Positions 16,714 through 24,920 of a stretch of DNA of 64,000 bases are shown here, in pieces (position 1 is the stretch's first letter; the number at the start of each line of letters is the position of its first letter). Both the position numbers and the translations under genes were made by a program. Source of the stretch: an uncultured SAR116 cluster alpha proteobacterium (lineage in GTDB: Bacteria; Pseudomonadota; Alphaproteobacteria; Puniceispirillales; Marisalimonadaceae); contig CACJOU010000007.1 of the NCBI GenBank assembly GCA_902595145.1, positions 1-64,000 on the forward strand. The letters run 5' to 3'. The notes below the pieces were generated by a model, which had not been told where the DNA came from, made no database searches, and saw only the letters and a list, made by a program, of their open reading frames with translations.

Positions 16714-17235
16714 CTAAGTTCTTCTTGCACTTTTTAACATCATAAGCATCATATCTTTATCAATTTCTAAAACTGTTTCGTAAGTATCTACACCAGTAGG
16801 ATTAATTCTAACAGTTTTAGCACCTCTAATTATTCCTTTAACAACTGCTCTAAATGTATCATTTTGAACCATTAGATCTATTACTGTTGTATTAGAATCA
16901 ACTTGTATGCCATGTATTTGCTCTGCTAATTCTCTCATTGCTGCCATTCTAGCAGATCTAATGGCCATCAATCTTTTTTGTGCATCTGTTCTGCCTGGTT
17001 GACTGGAAACAACAGCATAACCTACAGCTGATAGAGTTGGTATTTTTTCAACAGAGCTATCAAATACTTCTTTTAAAGCAACTATTCCATCACTTTCAGA
17101 GTTAATTTCTTTTGAATTAAAATTACTTCTTGGTGAAAAATTTGAGTTAGCTAAATTCTGCAAGCATCCTGTACTTAAAAATAATGCACAAGTTGTTACA
17201 CCAACTAAAAGATTTTTACGTTTAAAAATTGACAT
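16714..17235 (-). CDS. flgP: FlgP/LPP20-family outer-membrane flagellar lipoprotein
   Basis: FlgP is an outer-membrane lipoprotein that builds the basal disk or H-ring around polar flagella. The 173-residue sequence has a lipobox STGC (Cys at residue 24). It then has the LPP20/FlgP core: LSAVGYAVVSSQPGRTDAQK, RLMAIRSARMAAMRELAEQI, VQNDTFRAVVKGIIRGAK and DTYETVLEIDKDMM. This pattern is very close to Vibrio FlgP. CAGGAG precedes the ATG at 17235. It heads the flgP-T-LysM-A-M unit behind a sigma-54-like promoter. Confidence 0.87.
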   Translation of the reverse strand: MSIFKRKNLLVGVTTCALFLSTGCLQNLANSNFSPRSNFNSKEINSESDGIVALKEVFDSSVEKIPTLSAVGYAVVSSQPGRTDAQKRLMAIRSARMAAMRELAEQIHGIQVDSNTTVIDLMVQNDTFRAVVKGIIRGAKTVRINPTGVDTYETVLEIDKDMMLMMLKSARRT

Positions 17236-17270
17236 GAAATACTCCTGAATAAATTATTTCGACACATTTA

Positions 17271-17286
17271 TGCAGAATACATGCCA
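17271..17286 (-). promoter_or_regulatory. Sigma-54-type promoter of the flgP-flgT-flgA-flgM unit
   Basis: Minus-strand sequence TGGCATGTATTCTGCA has the GG-N10-GC arrangement. The predicted start point near 17260 gives a leader of about 25 nt containing the flgP Shine-Dalgarno. It stands back to back with the flhA promoter at 17356-17371. Confidence 0.75.
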
Positions 17287-17355
17287 ACAATATTATTAAT
17301 TTGTTTTATTGAATAAGAAAAAAACAGAATAATGTTTATTAATAATTGTTATTCT

Positions 17356-17371
17356 TGGCATTATTTTTGCT
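17356..17371 (+). promoter_or_regulatory. Sigma-54-type promoter of flhA-flhF-flhG-fliA
   Basis: TGGCATTATTTTTGCT on the plus strand fits the sigma-54 pattern with exact GG-N10-GC spacing. The start point would be near 17382, leaving an AT-rich leader of about 83 nt before flhA, where a regulator might act. Confidence 0.75.
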
Positions 17372-17464
17372 TCATTATTTTTTGATTATTATTATGAAAC
17401 TCAAATTAAATAACCTATTGATTTTATTATATAATTTATTTGAGCTAAAAATTAAGGAGATGTC

Positions 17465-19585
17465 ATGAGTTTGACAAATACGATAGGTACACAATTTTTT
17501 GGACCAGATAAATTAAAGCCATTTGGCTTACCTATAGCTATTTTAATGTTAATGGTTATGATGGTTATCCCACTTCCGTCTATATTATTAGATGTTTTTT
17601 TTACAACAAATATTTTACTTTCATTGTTGATATTAATGGTATGTATTCATACCTTTAGACCTTTAGATTTTTCAAGTTTTCCTACAGTACTTTTGTTTGC
17701 AACAATTTTAAGACTTGGTTTAAATGTTGCTTCTACAAGAATAGTACTTAGTGCTGGCCATACTGGCCCTGATGCAGCAGGCAAAGTTATTGAAGCTTTT
17801 GGTGAATTTGTTATTGCTGGGAATTATGTTGTTGGTATTTTTGTATTTGCAATATTAATTATAATAAACCTAGTCGTTATTACCAAAGGTGCAGGAAGAG
17901 TTTCTGAAGTTTCTGCTAGATTTACATTAGATGCAATGCCCGGCAAACAGATGGCTATAGATGCCGACTTAAATGCAGGTCTATTGACTAGTGAGGAAGC
18001 AAAACAAAGAAGAGACGATATTGCAAAAGAAGCAGATTTTTATGGGTCAATGGATGGAGCATCTAAATTTGTAAAAGGTGATGCAATTGCTGGAATTTTA
18101 ATTCTACTAATTAATATAATAGGAGGTCTTGTAATTGGAATTGCCCAACATGATTTACCTGTTTCAATTGCTGCTGAAAATTATATTATTTTGTCTGTGG
18201 GCGATGGACTAGTTGCTCAAATACCCTCTTTACTATTAGCAATAGCAACTGCGATTATAGTTACTAGAGTATCAACTAGCCAAGATTTATCTAAACAGAT
18301 TGGTTCTCAAATAGGAGTTAAGCAAGCTTGGTTACCCAGCGCATGTGTTTTATTTCTCCTTGGCTTAATTCCTGGCATGCCAAACACATTATTTTTACTT
18401 GGTTCTGCTCTAACTTTTTCAGTTTGGTGGATAATTAGAAAAAACAATGAAAGCTTTGATAATGGTGATAGGAACATTATTGAACATAATAAAGATAATA
18501 AAAATTTAGAAAATGAAGAAGATGATAATATTATTTCTCTATCAGAAATAGCTGATAATTCTTCAATATCAATGCAATTGGGTTATGGACTAATTCAACT
18601 TGTTGATGATGAAAATGATGGACCATTGATTGCTAGAATAACAGGTGTAAGAAAACAAATTTCAAAAGAACTAGGATTTATTGTCCCTCAAGTAAGAATT
18701 AGAGATGATTTAACATTAGAAGCAAATCATTATAGAATTAGAATTGGACAAGAAATTGTTGCTGAGGACAAAATTTTTCCTCAATTACTTTTAGCTATCC
18801 CAGGAGATAATGCTCAAACAAAAATTGAAGGAACAGACGTCAAGGATCCAAGTTTTAACATGGATGCAACATGGATTGAGCCTCATCAGCAAGCTAGGGC
18901 AGAAAATTTAGGATATATGGTAGTAGAACCTGAAGCCGTAATTGCAACTCATTTAAATCAAATTCTTTCTAAGCAAGCAGCAGAATTACTAGGGCAAGAC
19001 GATGTTCAATTACTTTTGGACAATTTAGCAAAATCATCACCACAATTGGTATCTTCAACTGTACCCAAATTAGTTCCTTTAAATACCCTTACAACAATAT
19101 TAAAAACCTTACTAGCTGAAAAAATGCCGATAAGTGACTTAAAACGTATATTAGAAGTTCTAGCTGGTCAAAATGTTAAAAACATGACACCTATAGAATT
19201 AGCTGAAGCAATAAGACCAACAATTTCAGGATTATTAATACAACAAATTGCACCCTTAAATAGCGCTCTTCCAATAATAACATTCTCTGCTGATTTAGAA
19301 CAACTTATAGTTAATGTAGCGAAACAAACAGGAGCAAATGGCCTTATTCTAGAAGCTAATCTTATTCAAAAAATAGTTTCAGCAATAAATACAGTTATGG
19401 AAAAAATGCAAAGTGAAAATAGAAAGGCCGTGATGATTACAGCACCTGTGATTAGAAGAGATTTATCACACATGCTTAGACAACATATTCCATCATTAGA
19501 TGTCCTCTCATTTACTGAATTACCAGATAATAAAAAAATAGAAGTAGTTGCTAATATTGGATCTGAAGAAGAAGAAAAAAATTAA
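17465..19585 (+). CDS. flhA: Flagellar export gate protein FlhA
   Basis: FlhA forms the nonameric ring of the flagellar type III export gate in the inner membrane. The 706-residue protein has eight N-terminal membrane segments and the FHIPEP signature region RLGLNVASTRIVLS. The cytoplasmic FHIPEP loop reads TKGAGRVSEVSARFTLDAMP then GKQMAIDADLNAGLL, and a long cytosolic C-terminal domain docks chaperone-cargo complexes. Length is standard. AAGGAG precedes the ATG. It opens the flhA-flhF-flhG-fliA transcript. Confidence 0.97.
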   Translation: MSLTNTIGTQFFGPDKLKPFGLPIAILMLMVMMVIPLPSILLDVFFTTNILLSLLILMVCIHTFRPLDFSSFPTVLLFATILRLGLNVASTRIVLSAGHTGPDAAGKVIEAFGEFVIAGNYVVGIFVFAILIIINLVVITKGAGRVSEVSARFTLDAMPGKQMAIDADLNAGLLTSEEAKQRRDDIAKEADFYGSMDGASKFVKGDAIAGILILLINIIGGLVIGIAQHDLPVSIAAENYIILSVGDGLVAQIPSLLLAIATAIIVTRVSTSQDLSKQIGSQIGVKQAWLPSACVLFLLGLIPGMPNTLFLLGSALTFSVWWIIRKNNESFDNGDRNIIEHNKDNKNLENEEDDNIISLSEIADNSSISMQLGYGLIQLVDDENDGPLIARITGVRKQISKELGFIVPQVRIRDDLTLEANHYRIRIGQEIVAEDKIFPQLLLAIPGDNAQTKIEGTDVKDPSFNMDATWIEPHQQARAENLGYMVVEPEAVIATHLNQILSKQAAELLGQDDVQLLLDNLAKSSPQLVSSTVPKLVPLNTLTTILKTLLAEKMPISDLKRILEVLAGQNVKNMTPIELAEAIRPTISGLLIQQIAPLNSALPIITFSADLEQLIVNVAKQTGANGLILEANLIQKIVSAINTVMEKMQSENRKAVMITAPVIRRDLSHMLRQHIPSLDVLSFTELPDNKKIEVVANIGSEEEEKN

Positions 19586-19611
19586 ATTAATAAAAAATCA
19601 TGGAGAAAAAA

Positions 19612-20805
19612 ATGACACAGCATAAAGTAATTGCAGATGATAGTTTGTCAGCAATGGATGAAATTTCAAGAGTACTTGGGAAAGACGCTGTAATTCTGAA
19701 AACTCAAAAAATTAATGGAAAAATTGAAATATTGGGTTCTAATAATATTGAAGACATAGCTTCATCCAATGCAAAGAAAATAAATAAGAAAAAAAATAAT
19801 TTTAGTCACTTATTTTCTAATCAAAATTTAGAAAATGATAACAAGGTTAGAAAGTTTAATAAAATCATAGAAAATCAAAATATAAAAAATGATATAAGCT
19901 CTCATAATCTTAGTGAGGTTAAAAGTGATAATTTTGATAAAAAATTTGTTGATATTGAGACTTTTAAGACATTTACAATTAAAATAGAAAACTTGCTAAG
20001 AAATATGATTATCTCAGATATTGACGATTTCAATAAAGATAAAAATAATTCATTAACAATTAATTTACTAAAAAAAGGTTTTTCCAAGAAAGTTATATCT
20101 GAGTATCAAGAAAAAATAATTAACAATAGAGAAATTGAAGATTTAGAATTATTTTTTTATCATCATTTGGCAAAAAAATTGGTTTTTCCTTATGAGGAAC
20201 AAATTATAAACTCTGATGTTTTGTTTTTAAACGGGCCAACAGGCTCAGGAAAAACAACCTTATGCGCAAAGGTTTCTTCATATATTTTAGATAATTTACT
20301 TTCTGCAAATGAAAAACATAAATTATTAATAATAAATTTTGGTCCAAAATCCTCAGATTATTCAGAACTCCTAAATTTTGGAAAGTTATTAAATTTAAAT
20401 GTAGCTTCTGTCTCATCATTGAATGACTTAATTCAATTAGTTGAGGAAAATAAAATTAAAACAAAATTAATAATAGATGTATCTCAAGAAAATAGAAACT
20501 TGTCAGGTTACTTAGATTATCTTGAGAAAATGTCTCTGAAAAAGAATTGTTCTAATTTATTAACTATACCTGCAAGTACTAATAAAAACATGATCAATTC
20601 AATGATGAATTTTTATAAAAATTCATTTCCTACTATCGCACTTACAAAATTAGATGAATCACACATAAGTGCTGAAGAGTTGTCGATTTTTGCAGAATTA
20701 AATTGTAAAATTGGTATTTTGTCTGGATCAAGGTCAATTATTGGTTCAATTGCTTTTGCCAAAAGTGAAGTTTTGGCACAATATATGAAAGACATTAGTG
20801 TATAA
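19612..20805 (+). CDS. flhF: Flagellar SRP-like GTPase FlhF
   Basis: FlhF is a membrane-associated GTPase that places the polar flagellum. The C-terminal NG domain has the P-loop NGPTGSGKTTLCAK, the G3-like LIIDVSQENRN region and the guanine-specificity TKLDE. Here the DTAG motif of G3 is replaced by DVSQ, a deviation worth checking. The N-terminal region is poorly conserved, as in the family, and Lys/Asn rich. I choose ATG at 19612 (397 aa) because GGAG lies six bases upstream. The in-frame ATG at 19600 overlaps that site. Confidence 0.88.
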   Translation: MTQHKVIADDSLSAMDEISRVLGKDAVILKTQKINGKIEILGSNNIEDIASSNAKKINKKKNNFSHLFSNQNLENDNKVRKFNKIIENQNIKNDISSHNLSEVKSDNFDKKFVDIETFKTFTIKIENLLRNMIISDIDDFNKDKNNSLTINLLKKGFSKKVISEYQEKIINNREIEDLELFFYHHLAKKLVFPYEEQIINSDVLFLNGPTGSGKTTLCAKVSSYILDNLLSANEKHKLLIINFGPKSSDYSELLNFGKLLNLNVASVSSLNDLIQLVEENKIKTKLIIDVSQENRNLSGYLDYLEKMSLKKNCSNLLTIPASTNKNMINSMMNFYKNSFPTIALTKLDESHISAEELSIFAELNCKIGILSGSRSIIGSIAFAKSEVLAQYMKDISV

Positions 20806-20825
20806 ATTAAAAATTGGGATTATTT

Positions 20826-21602
20826 ATGACTACAACAATTGCTATAACTTCTGGAAAAGGGGGAGTAGGTAAAACTACAGTTGCCGTCAATCTTGCATTA
20901 AGCCTAGCTTTGCAAAATAAAGAAACACTTCTTTTAGATGCTGATTTAGGAATGGCAAATGCGCATATTTTACTCGGTATAAATCCAAAATATTCCTTAG
21001 AGGACTTTGTTACTGGCAATTCGTCAATGGATAAAGTAACCACATCAATAAATAAAAACTTGAAATTTGTTTCGGGTGGTAACGCAATAAATAACCTTTT
21101 AAATTTAAGTGATCTTGAGCGTCATAAAATTATCAAAAGTTTTGATGATCTCAAGAAAAAACCTGAATTCATGTTAATTGATGTTGGTGCTGGTGCGGAA
21201 TCTTCATCTATGACATTTATGGCATCATCAGACAAAATTATCGTTGTTATTACTGGTGAGCCTACAAGTTTCATTGACGCATATACTCTGATAAAAACTT
21301 CTTATTTAGATTATAAAATGAATAATTATGGTATCATTGTAAATATGGCATCATCACCAATGCAAGCCAAATTAAACTTTGACAAATTTCAATCAATTAC
21401 TCAAAAATTTTTAGATGTTAACTTGAAATATGTTGGACAAATCCCAAACTCACAAAAAGTTAGAAACTCAATTATTTCAAGACAAGCAGTAGTTTCTTCA
21501 AAAAATAATAATATTGAATCAAAGGCTTTCAATGAACTTTCGTCCAAACTCATGTTAGTTGAAACAAATAAAACTGGCACAATTAAATTTTTTGATAATT
21601 AG
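20826..21602 (+). CDS. flhG: Flagellar number regulator FlhG (MinD/ParA family ATPase)
   Basis: FlhG (FleN/YlxH) is a MinD-like ATPase that limits flagellar number by acting on FlhF and the flagellar regulator. The 258-residue protein has the deviant Walker A SGKGGVGKTTVAVNLALSLA, a switch motif LLDADLGMANAHILLG, and the FMLIDVGAGAESS Walker B region. The ATG at 20826 is preferred to an upstream TTG. It follows flhF by 20 bp and precedes fliA by 23 bp, the usual flhF-flhG-fliA order. Confidence 0.93.
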   Translation: MTTTIAITSGKGGVGKTTVAVNLALSLALQNKETLLLDADLGMANAHILLGINPKYSLEDFVTGNSSMDKVTTSINKNLKFVSGGNAINNLLNLSDLERHKIIKSFDDLKKKPEFMLIDVGAGAESSSMTFMASSDKIIVVITGEPTSFIDAYTLIKTSYLDYKMNNYGIIVNMASSPMQAKLNFDKFQSITQKFLDVNLKYVGQIPNSQKVRNSIISRQAVVSSKNNNIESKAFNELSSKLMLVETNKTGTIKFFDN

Positions 21603-21625
21603 AATATAGCTATGAAAGTATCAAT

Positions 21626-22330
21626 ATGAACAATTATTCAAAAATTATAAAACCAGACATTAATCAACTAATTAATGATAATACTAATTTAGTAAAAAAG
21701 ATTTCATGGCATTTGCATGGACGAGTGAATTCAATTGTTGATATTGAGGATATTATTCAAATAGGGATGCTAGGTTTAATTTCTGCTGCACAAAATTATG
21801 TTCCCCAAAAAAATGCTTCTTTCGCCTCATATGCAAGCATTAGAATTAAAGGTGAAATTTTAGATTATTTGAGAAAAAGCTCTAATTTAGACAGATCAAC
21901 AATTCTAATAAAAAAAAATGCAGAAAAAGCAAGTAATCATTTAAGAAATAAATTAGGACGAGATCCTTATCAAAATGAAATAGCAGATGAACTTGGTATA
22001 TCATCTGAAAAATATCAAGAGTGGTCTCATGCTTTTGAAGCAAGTGTTATAAAAAGTTTAGAAGATTCATATGACGATTATTCTAATTGGTTTGTTACTA
22101 ACGATTTAAACCCCGAAGAACAAATAAGTGATATTCAGCTTAGAGATAATTTAAAAAAAGCATTAAAAACATTAGAAGGTAAAGAAGCCCTTATTATACA
22201 ATTATATTTTGTAGAAGAATTAAACATATATGAAATTGCAGAAGTAATGGAAGTTACAACAGGAAGAATTTCTCAAATTAAAACTTCTGCAATCAGAAGA
22301 ATAAGAGAACAACTAAAAAACGATAATTAA
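21626..22330 (+). CDS. fliA: Flagellar sigma factor FliA (sigma-28)
   Basis: FliA directs RNA polymerase to late flagellar genes. The 234-residue protein has sigma region 2 (DIEDIIQIGMLGLISAAQNY and the SYASIRIKGEILDYLRK block), region 3 (LGRDPYQNEIADELGIS) and region 4 helix-turn-helix (LNIYEIAEVMEVTTGRISQI). It lacks region 1, as expected for sigma-28. It is the last recognised gene of the flhA-F-G operon and the target of FlgM at 14015-14308. Confidence 0.95.
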   Translation: MNNYSKIIKPDINQLINDNTNLVKKISWHLHGRVNSIVDIEDIIQIGMLGLISAAQNYVPQKNASFASYASIRIKGEILDYLRKSSNLDRSTILIKKNAEKASNHLRNKLGRDPYQNEIADELGISSEKYQEWSHAFEASVIKSLEDSYDDYSNWFVTNDLNPEEQISDIQLRDNLKKALKTLEGKEALIIQLYFVEELNIYEIAEVMEVTTGRISQIKTSAIRRIREQLKNDN

Positions 22331-22337
22331 TTTTATA

Positions 22338-22718
22338 ATGCAAAAATTAGAAATGCTAATAAAGACAGTAGATGCGCATTATGACAGCGTACATCAAATA
22401 CAATGTTTTTATTTATCCTGTAGCCTTGTTAACATTGCAAGAGGAACTTGTAATCTAATGATAGCAAATGAAAAAAGTAATTTCCAAAATAAAATAACAA
22501 TAAAATATGAAAGAGCTGTTATGTCTGGCTCAATTAGAGTAAAGGATGATTATTTTGACACATTACAAAATCAATTAACAATAAAGAATGAACGACCAGC
22601 TAGGCTAGAATTAACTATTAGTGATATATTAAATATTAACAAAAATGGTATTTTATATCTTGAAAAGGAATTAATTTCAGAAATATTAGAATATAAATTT
22701 TTTATTCCATTATTATAA
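22338..22718 (+). CDS. Unknown protein downstream of fliA
   Basis: The 126-residue protein begins 7 bp after fliA and is therefore in the flhA-F-G-fliA transcript. I recognise no family. It is a mixed alpha/beta sequence without signal peptide or membrane segment, with three Cys clustered near residues 23, 28 and 37. A central block reads KITIKYERAVMSGSIRVKDD and a later one ERPARLELTISDILN. Small accessory flagellar regulators often sit here in other bacteria, so a motility role is possible. It ends 13 bp before the convergent hook-family gene. Confidence 0.6.
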   Translation: MQKLEMLIKTVDAHYDSVHQIQCFYLSCSLVNIARGTCNLMIANEKSNFQNKITIKYERAVMSGSIRVKDDYFDTLQNQLTIKNERPARLELTISDILNINKNGILYLEKELISEILEYKFFIPLL

Positions 22719-22731
22719 TAGAATTATACTA

Positions 22732-23535
22732 TTAACTGTCAATTAACCTTTTTGTGATATCAACTTCTGTTTGAAGTAGTCTAGAAACACCAGAAAATGC
22801 TTGTTGTGCTTTAAGCATAGTGATCATCTCTGAGGTTACATCTACATTTGATCTTTCTAAATTACCAGCTTCAATTTTACCAAATGCTCCATTCATTGGA
22901 ATACCAAAATTAGGTAATCCTGACTTTGAGTTAATTTGATAACGATTATTACCAATCTGTTTCAATCCAGTTTCATTAGGAAATGAAGCAAGAATAAAAT
23001 TCCCAATAATTACTTCATCATCTAATCCATAAGTAGCAGTAATTTTACCCTTGGAGTTTACATTTATATTTGATATCAAAGATATAGTTTGGTCCTCGTT
23101 TGTTTTTCTAGGAGGTATAACTAAGTTTTTTAAAATCTCATTATCTTGACCAAGGTAACCCATAACTTTTAATCCATCATTAGTAACCACTTCGCCTGTT
23201 GCAGTGATATTAAATGAACCATCTCTTGTAAAAAAAGGAGTATCAAGTGTATTTTCATTAACAACAGGAAAAAAACCCAATCCTGTTACAGCTAAATCTA
23301 AAGCTCCATTAGTTGTTTTTAGAGATCCTTGACTCATTTGTAGAAGTGGATCATTAACACCCACTCCTTGACCAGAAAATTTACTAGGTGATGAGGATCT
23401 ATCCCTTGAGTAGATATGCTCAAAATTTGTCTTACTTTTTTTAAATGCAGTACTATTTACATTTGCAATATTGTTTGAAACTATTCCCATTTCTTTGGTA
23501 TTTGCATTAAGGGCACTTTTTAAAATTGACAACAT
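22732..23535 (-). CDS. Extra flagellar hook/rod family protein (short FlgE-like)
   Basis: This 267-residue protein is a third-class member of the FlgE/F/G family, in addition to flgE, flgF and flgG. The N-terminus has MGIVSNNIANVNSTAFKKSK, the centre GALDLAVTGLGFFPVVN with DGLKVMGYLGQD, and the C-terminus NLERSNVDVTSEMITMLKAQ. The FTRDGSFNI-x(n)-GLKVMGY pattern is hook-like rather than rod-like, yet the protein is far shorter than normal FlgE. It has its own sigma-54 promoter, Shine-Dalgarno AGGAGA and a position apart from the flgB-K cluster. It may cap or extend the rod-hook junction. Confidence 0.85.
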   Translation of the reverse strand: MLSILKSALNANTKEMGIVSNNIANVNSTAFKKSKTNFEHIYSRDRSSSPSKFSGQGVGVNDPLLQMSQGSLKTTNGALDLAVTGLGFFPVVNENTLDTPFFTRDGSFNITATGEVVTNDGLKVMGYLGQDNEILKNLVIPPRKTNEDQTISLISNINVNSKGKITATYGLDDEVIIGNFILASFPNETGLKQIGNNRYQINSKSGLPNFGIPMNGAFGKIEAGNLERSNVDVTSEMITMLKAQQAFSGVSRLLQTEVDITKRLIDS

Positions 23536-23560
23536 ATTTCATCTCCTGTGTGTTAGATGG

Positions 23561-23576
23561 AGCAATATTTATGCCA
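23561..23576 (-). promoter_or_regulatory. Sigma-54-type promoter of the extra hook-family gene
   Basis: Minus-strand TGGCATAAATATTGCT has GG-N10-GC. The start point near 23550 leaves a leader of about 15 nt containing AGGAGA. Confidence 0.75.
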
Positions 23577-23672
23577 TTGACTTTATGCACAATAAAATTT
23601 TATAAACATATTATTGAATAGTACGTAATTGAATTTAACAATAAAACATTGGGATCTGGGATTTTAGTTAAA

Positions 23673-24071
23673 ATGAGTGTTAAATCTAAAAGTACAGATT
23701 TGGTTAAATTCAATGAAAAAAAGTCAAAACTCCCAGTAAAGTTTAGCAAAAATGAGGTAACTCAGGCATTAGAGTTAGTTGATAAAGACTTAATACTTAA
23801 AAATAGAGAAGAAGTTAAAAAATATTTACCCGACATTTTAGGTAGAGTTCTAGCAAGAATATGGATTGATAAAACATTTAAAGAAAGCTTCAAATCAAAC
23901 CCTAGACAAGTTCTTAATGATAATGGTGTTTTTTTACCTGATGATATGATACTAGAATTTCAAAAACCAAATTCTGATAGACCAAAGATAATAGTTTATG
24001 AAAAAAAGCAAAATTCTAATTTTAAAATTAGGGTTGTTCAATTACAATTAGTAATGCTAGCAGGCAGATAA
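23673..24071 (+). CDS. NHLP-type (nitrile hydratase alpha-like) leader-peptide family protein
   Basis: Residues about 57-110 of this 132-residue protein read GRVLARIWIDKTFKESFKSN, then PRQVLNDNGVFLPDDMIL, then PKIIVYEK. This follows the pattern 'lArAW.DpaFkarL..dP..aL.e.Gi.lPe...v.v.e....l.lv' of nitrile-hydratase alpha subunits and of NHLP leader peptides of RiPP precursors. No Cys-x-x-Cys-Ser-Cys metal site of true nitrile hydratase is present. A basic 50-residue N-terminal extension and a 20-residue tail (ending LQLVMLAGR) flank the module. I choose ATG at 23673 over an upstream TTG, though neither has a strong Shine-Dalgarno. No RiPP-modifying enzyme is nearby. Family resemblance is by eye. 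Confidence 0.6.
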   Translation: MSVKSKSTDLVKFNEKKSKLPVKFSKNEVTQALELVDKDLILKNREEVKKYLPDILGRVLARIWIDKTFKESFKSNPRQVLNDNGVFLPDDMILEFQKPNSDRPKIIVYEKKQNSNFKIRVVQLQLVMLAGR

Positions 24072-24104
24072 TGGTATTTCTTTTATAAAAGAAATTAAAA
24101 GTTT

Positions 24105-24704
24105 ATGAAAAAATTATTAAAAATTATTATTGTATGTTTTTTATTTGTTCCATCTTATGGACTAGCAAATAAGAAAGGACAAAATTTACAAAATATTTAT
24201 ACACTTTTACAAGAAAAAAATTTTAAAGAAGGAATAAAGCACTTACAAATTTTATCAGAACAAAATGATATAAACGCTCAACTGCTATATTCTAAAATTT
24301 TATTTTCAGGAGACTTAACACCACAAGATTTTGAAAATTCATATTTTTGGGGATTTTCGGCGCTACTAGGCGGAAAAAAAAAAGCATCTAATATTTTAGA
24401 AAAATTAAATGAATACATAACAGAAGAACAAATCAGGGATATTACAACAAAACTTAGAGAGTTTTTAGAAAAAAGAGCATATGAAAAAGATAAAAGAGCA
24501 ATTATTCAAATAGCAAAAATATACGAATACTATACTGAGCCTCCTGATTTAATTAATGCATATACTTGGTATAACATTGCAGTAGCTCAAGGAATAAAAA
24601 CTGCAAAATCTAAAAGAGATGAAGTTTTAAATAGCCTCAATGAAAAAGATTTACTTGATGCCCAATCTTTATCGATTAAGCTATTTAAAAAAATTAATAG
24701 TTAG
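24105..24704 (+). CDS. Secreted Sel1/TPR-like repeat protein
   Basis: The 199-residue protein has a signal peptide (residues 1-21, ending GLA) and helical repeats of Sel1/TPR type. One is NAQLLYSKILFSGDLTPQDF with YFWGFSALLGGKKKA; a second reads DLINAYTWYNIAVAQGIKTA. Such proteins are periplasmic scaffolds. It follows the NHLP-like gene by 33 bp and precedes two other small genes, perhaps as one transcript. No enzymatic motif is seen. Confidence 0.75.
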   Translation: MKKLLKIIIVCFLFVPSYGLANKKGQNLQNIYTLLQEKNFKEGIKHLQILSEQNDINAQLLYSKILFSGDLTPQDFENSYFWGFSALLGGKKKASNILEKLNEYITEEQIRDITTKLREFLEKRAYEKDKRAIIQIAKIYEYYTEPPDLINAYTWYNIAVAQGIKTAKSKRDEVLNSLNEKDLLDAQSLSIKLFKKINS

Positions 24705-24715
24705 TGGAGTATTTT

Positions 24716-24910
24716 ATGAAATATAAGGTTCATTGGTTAATTGACGGTCTTGTTGAAATAGATGCTAACGATGTAGATACAGCTGAAAGTATAATCAAAA
24801 ACAAAATTGAAAATTTTATAAAAGATAATGCAAAGTTTTTTGAAGATGTGGGAGCAAAAGCTGTACAAGGTCAAGCTTATTTACCTGGCTCAGACGAAAA
24901 AGAAGAATAG
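24716..24910 (+). CDS. Small acidic protein of unknown function
   Basis: The ATG at 24716 has GGAG six bases upstream and gives 64 residues. An in-frame GTG at 24704 overlaps the preceding stop region and is less likely. The protein begins KYKVHWLIDGLVEIDANDVD, has a central helix and ends with acidic GSDEKEE. It looks like a small alpha/beta domain. I know no function. It sits 11 bp after the Sel1-like gene. Confidence 0.6.
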   Translation: MKYKVHWLIDGLVEIDANDVDTAESIIKNKIENFIKDNAKFFEDVGAKAVQGQAYLPGSDEKEE

Positions 24911-24920
24911 AGAAGTTCAA

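Noticed and set aside
20204-20419. A 71-codon minus-strand frame inside flhF
   Set aside because: It lies opposite the P-loop of FlhF, and its composition is that of a mirror frame.
23649-23672. TTG start giving an N-terminally longer NHLP-like protein
   Set aside because: No ribosome site upstream of the TTG, while an in-frame ATG lies eight codons later.
24080-24100. AT-rich hairpin after the NHLP-like gene
   Set aside because: Its stem is only A-T with a two-base loop, so it cannot be told from background in this AT-rich DNA.
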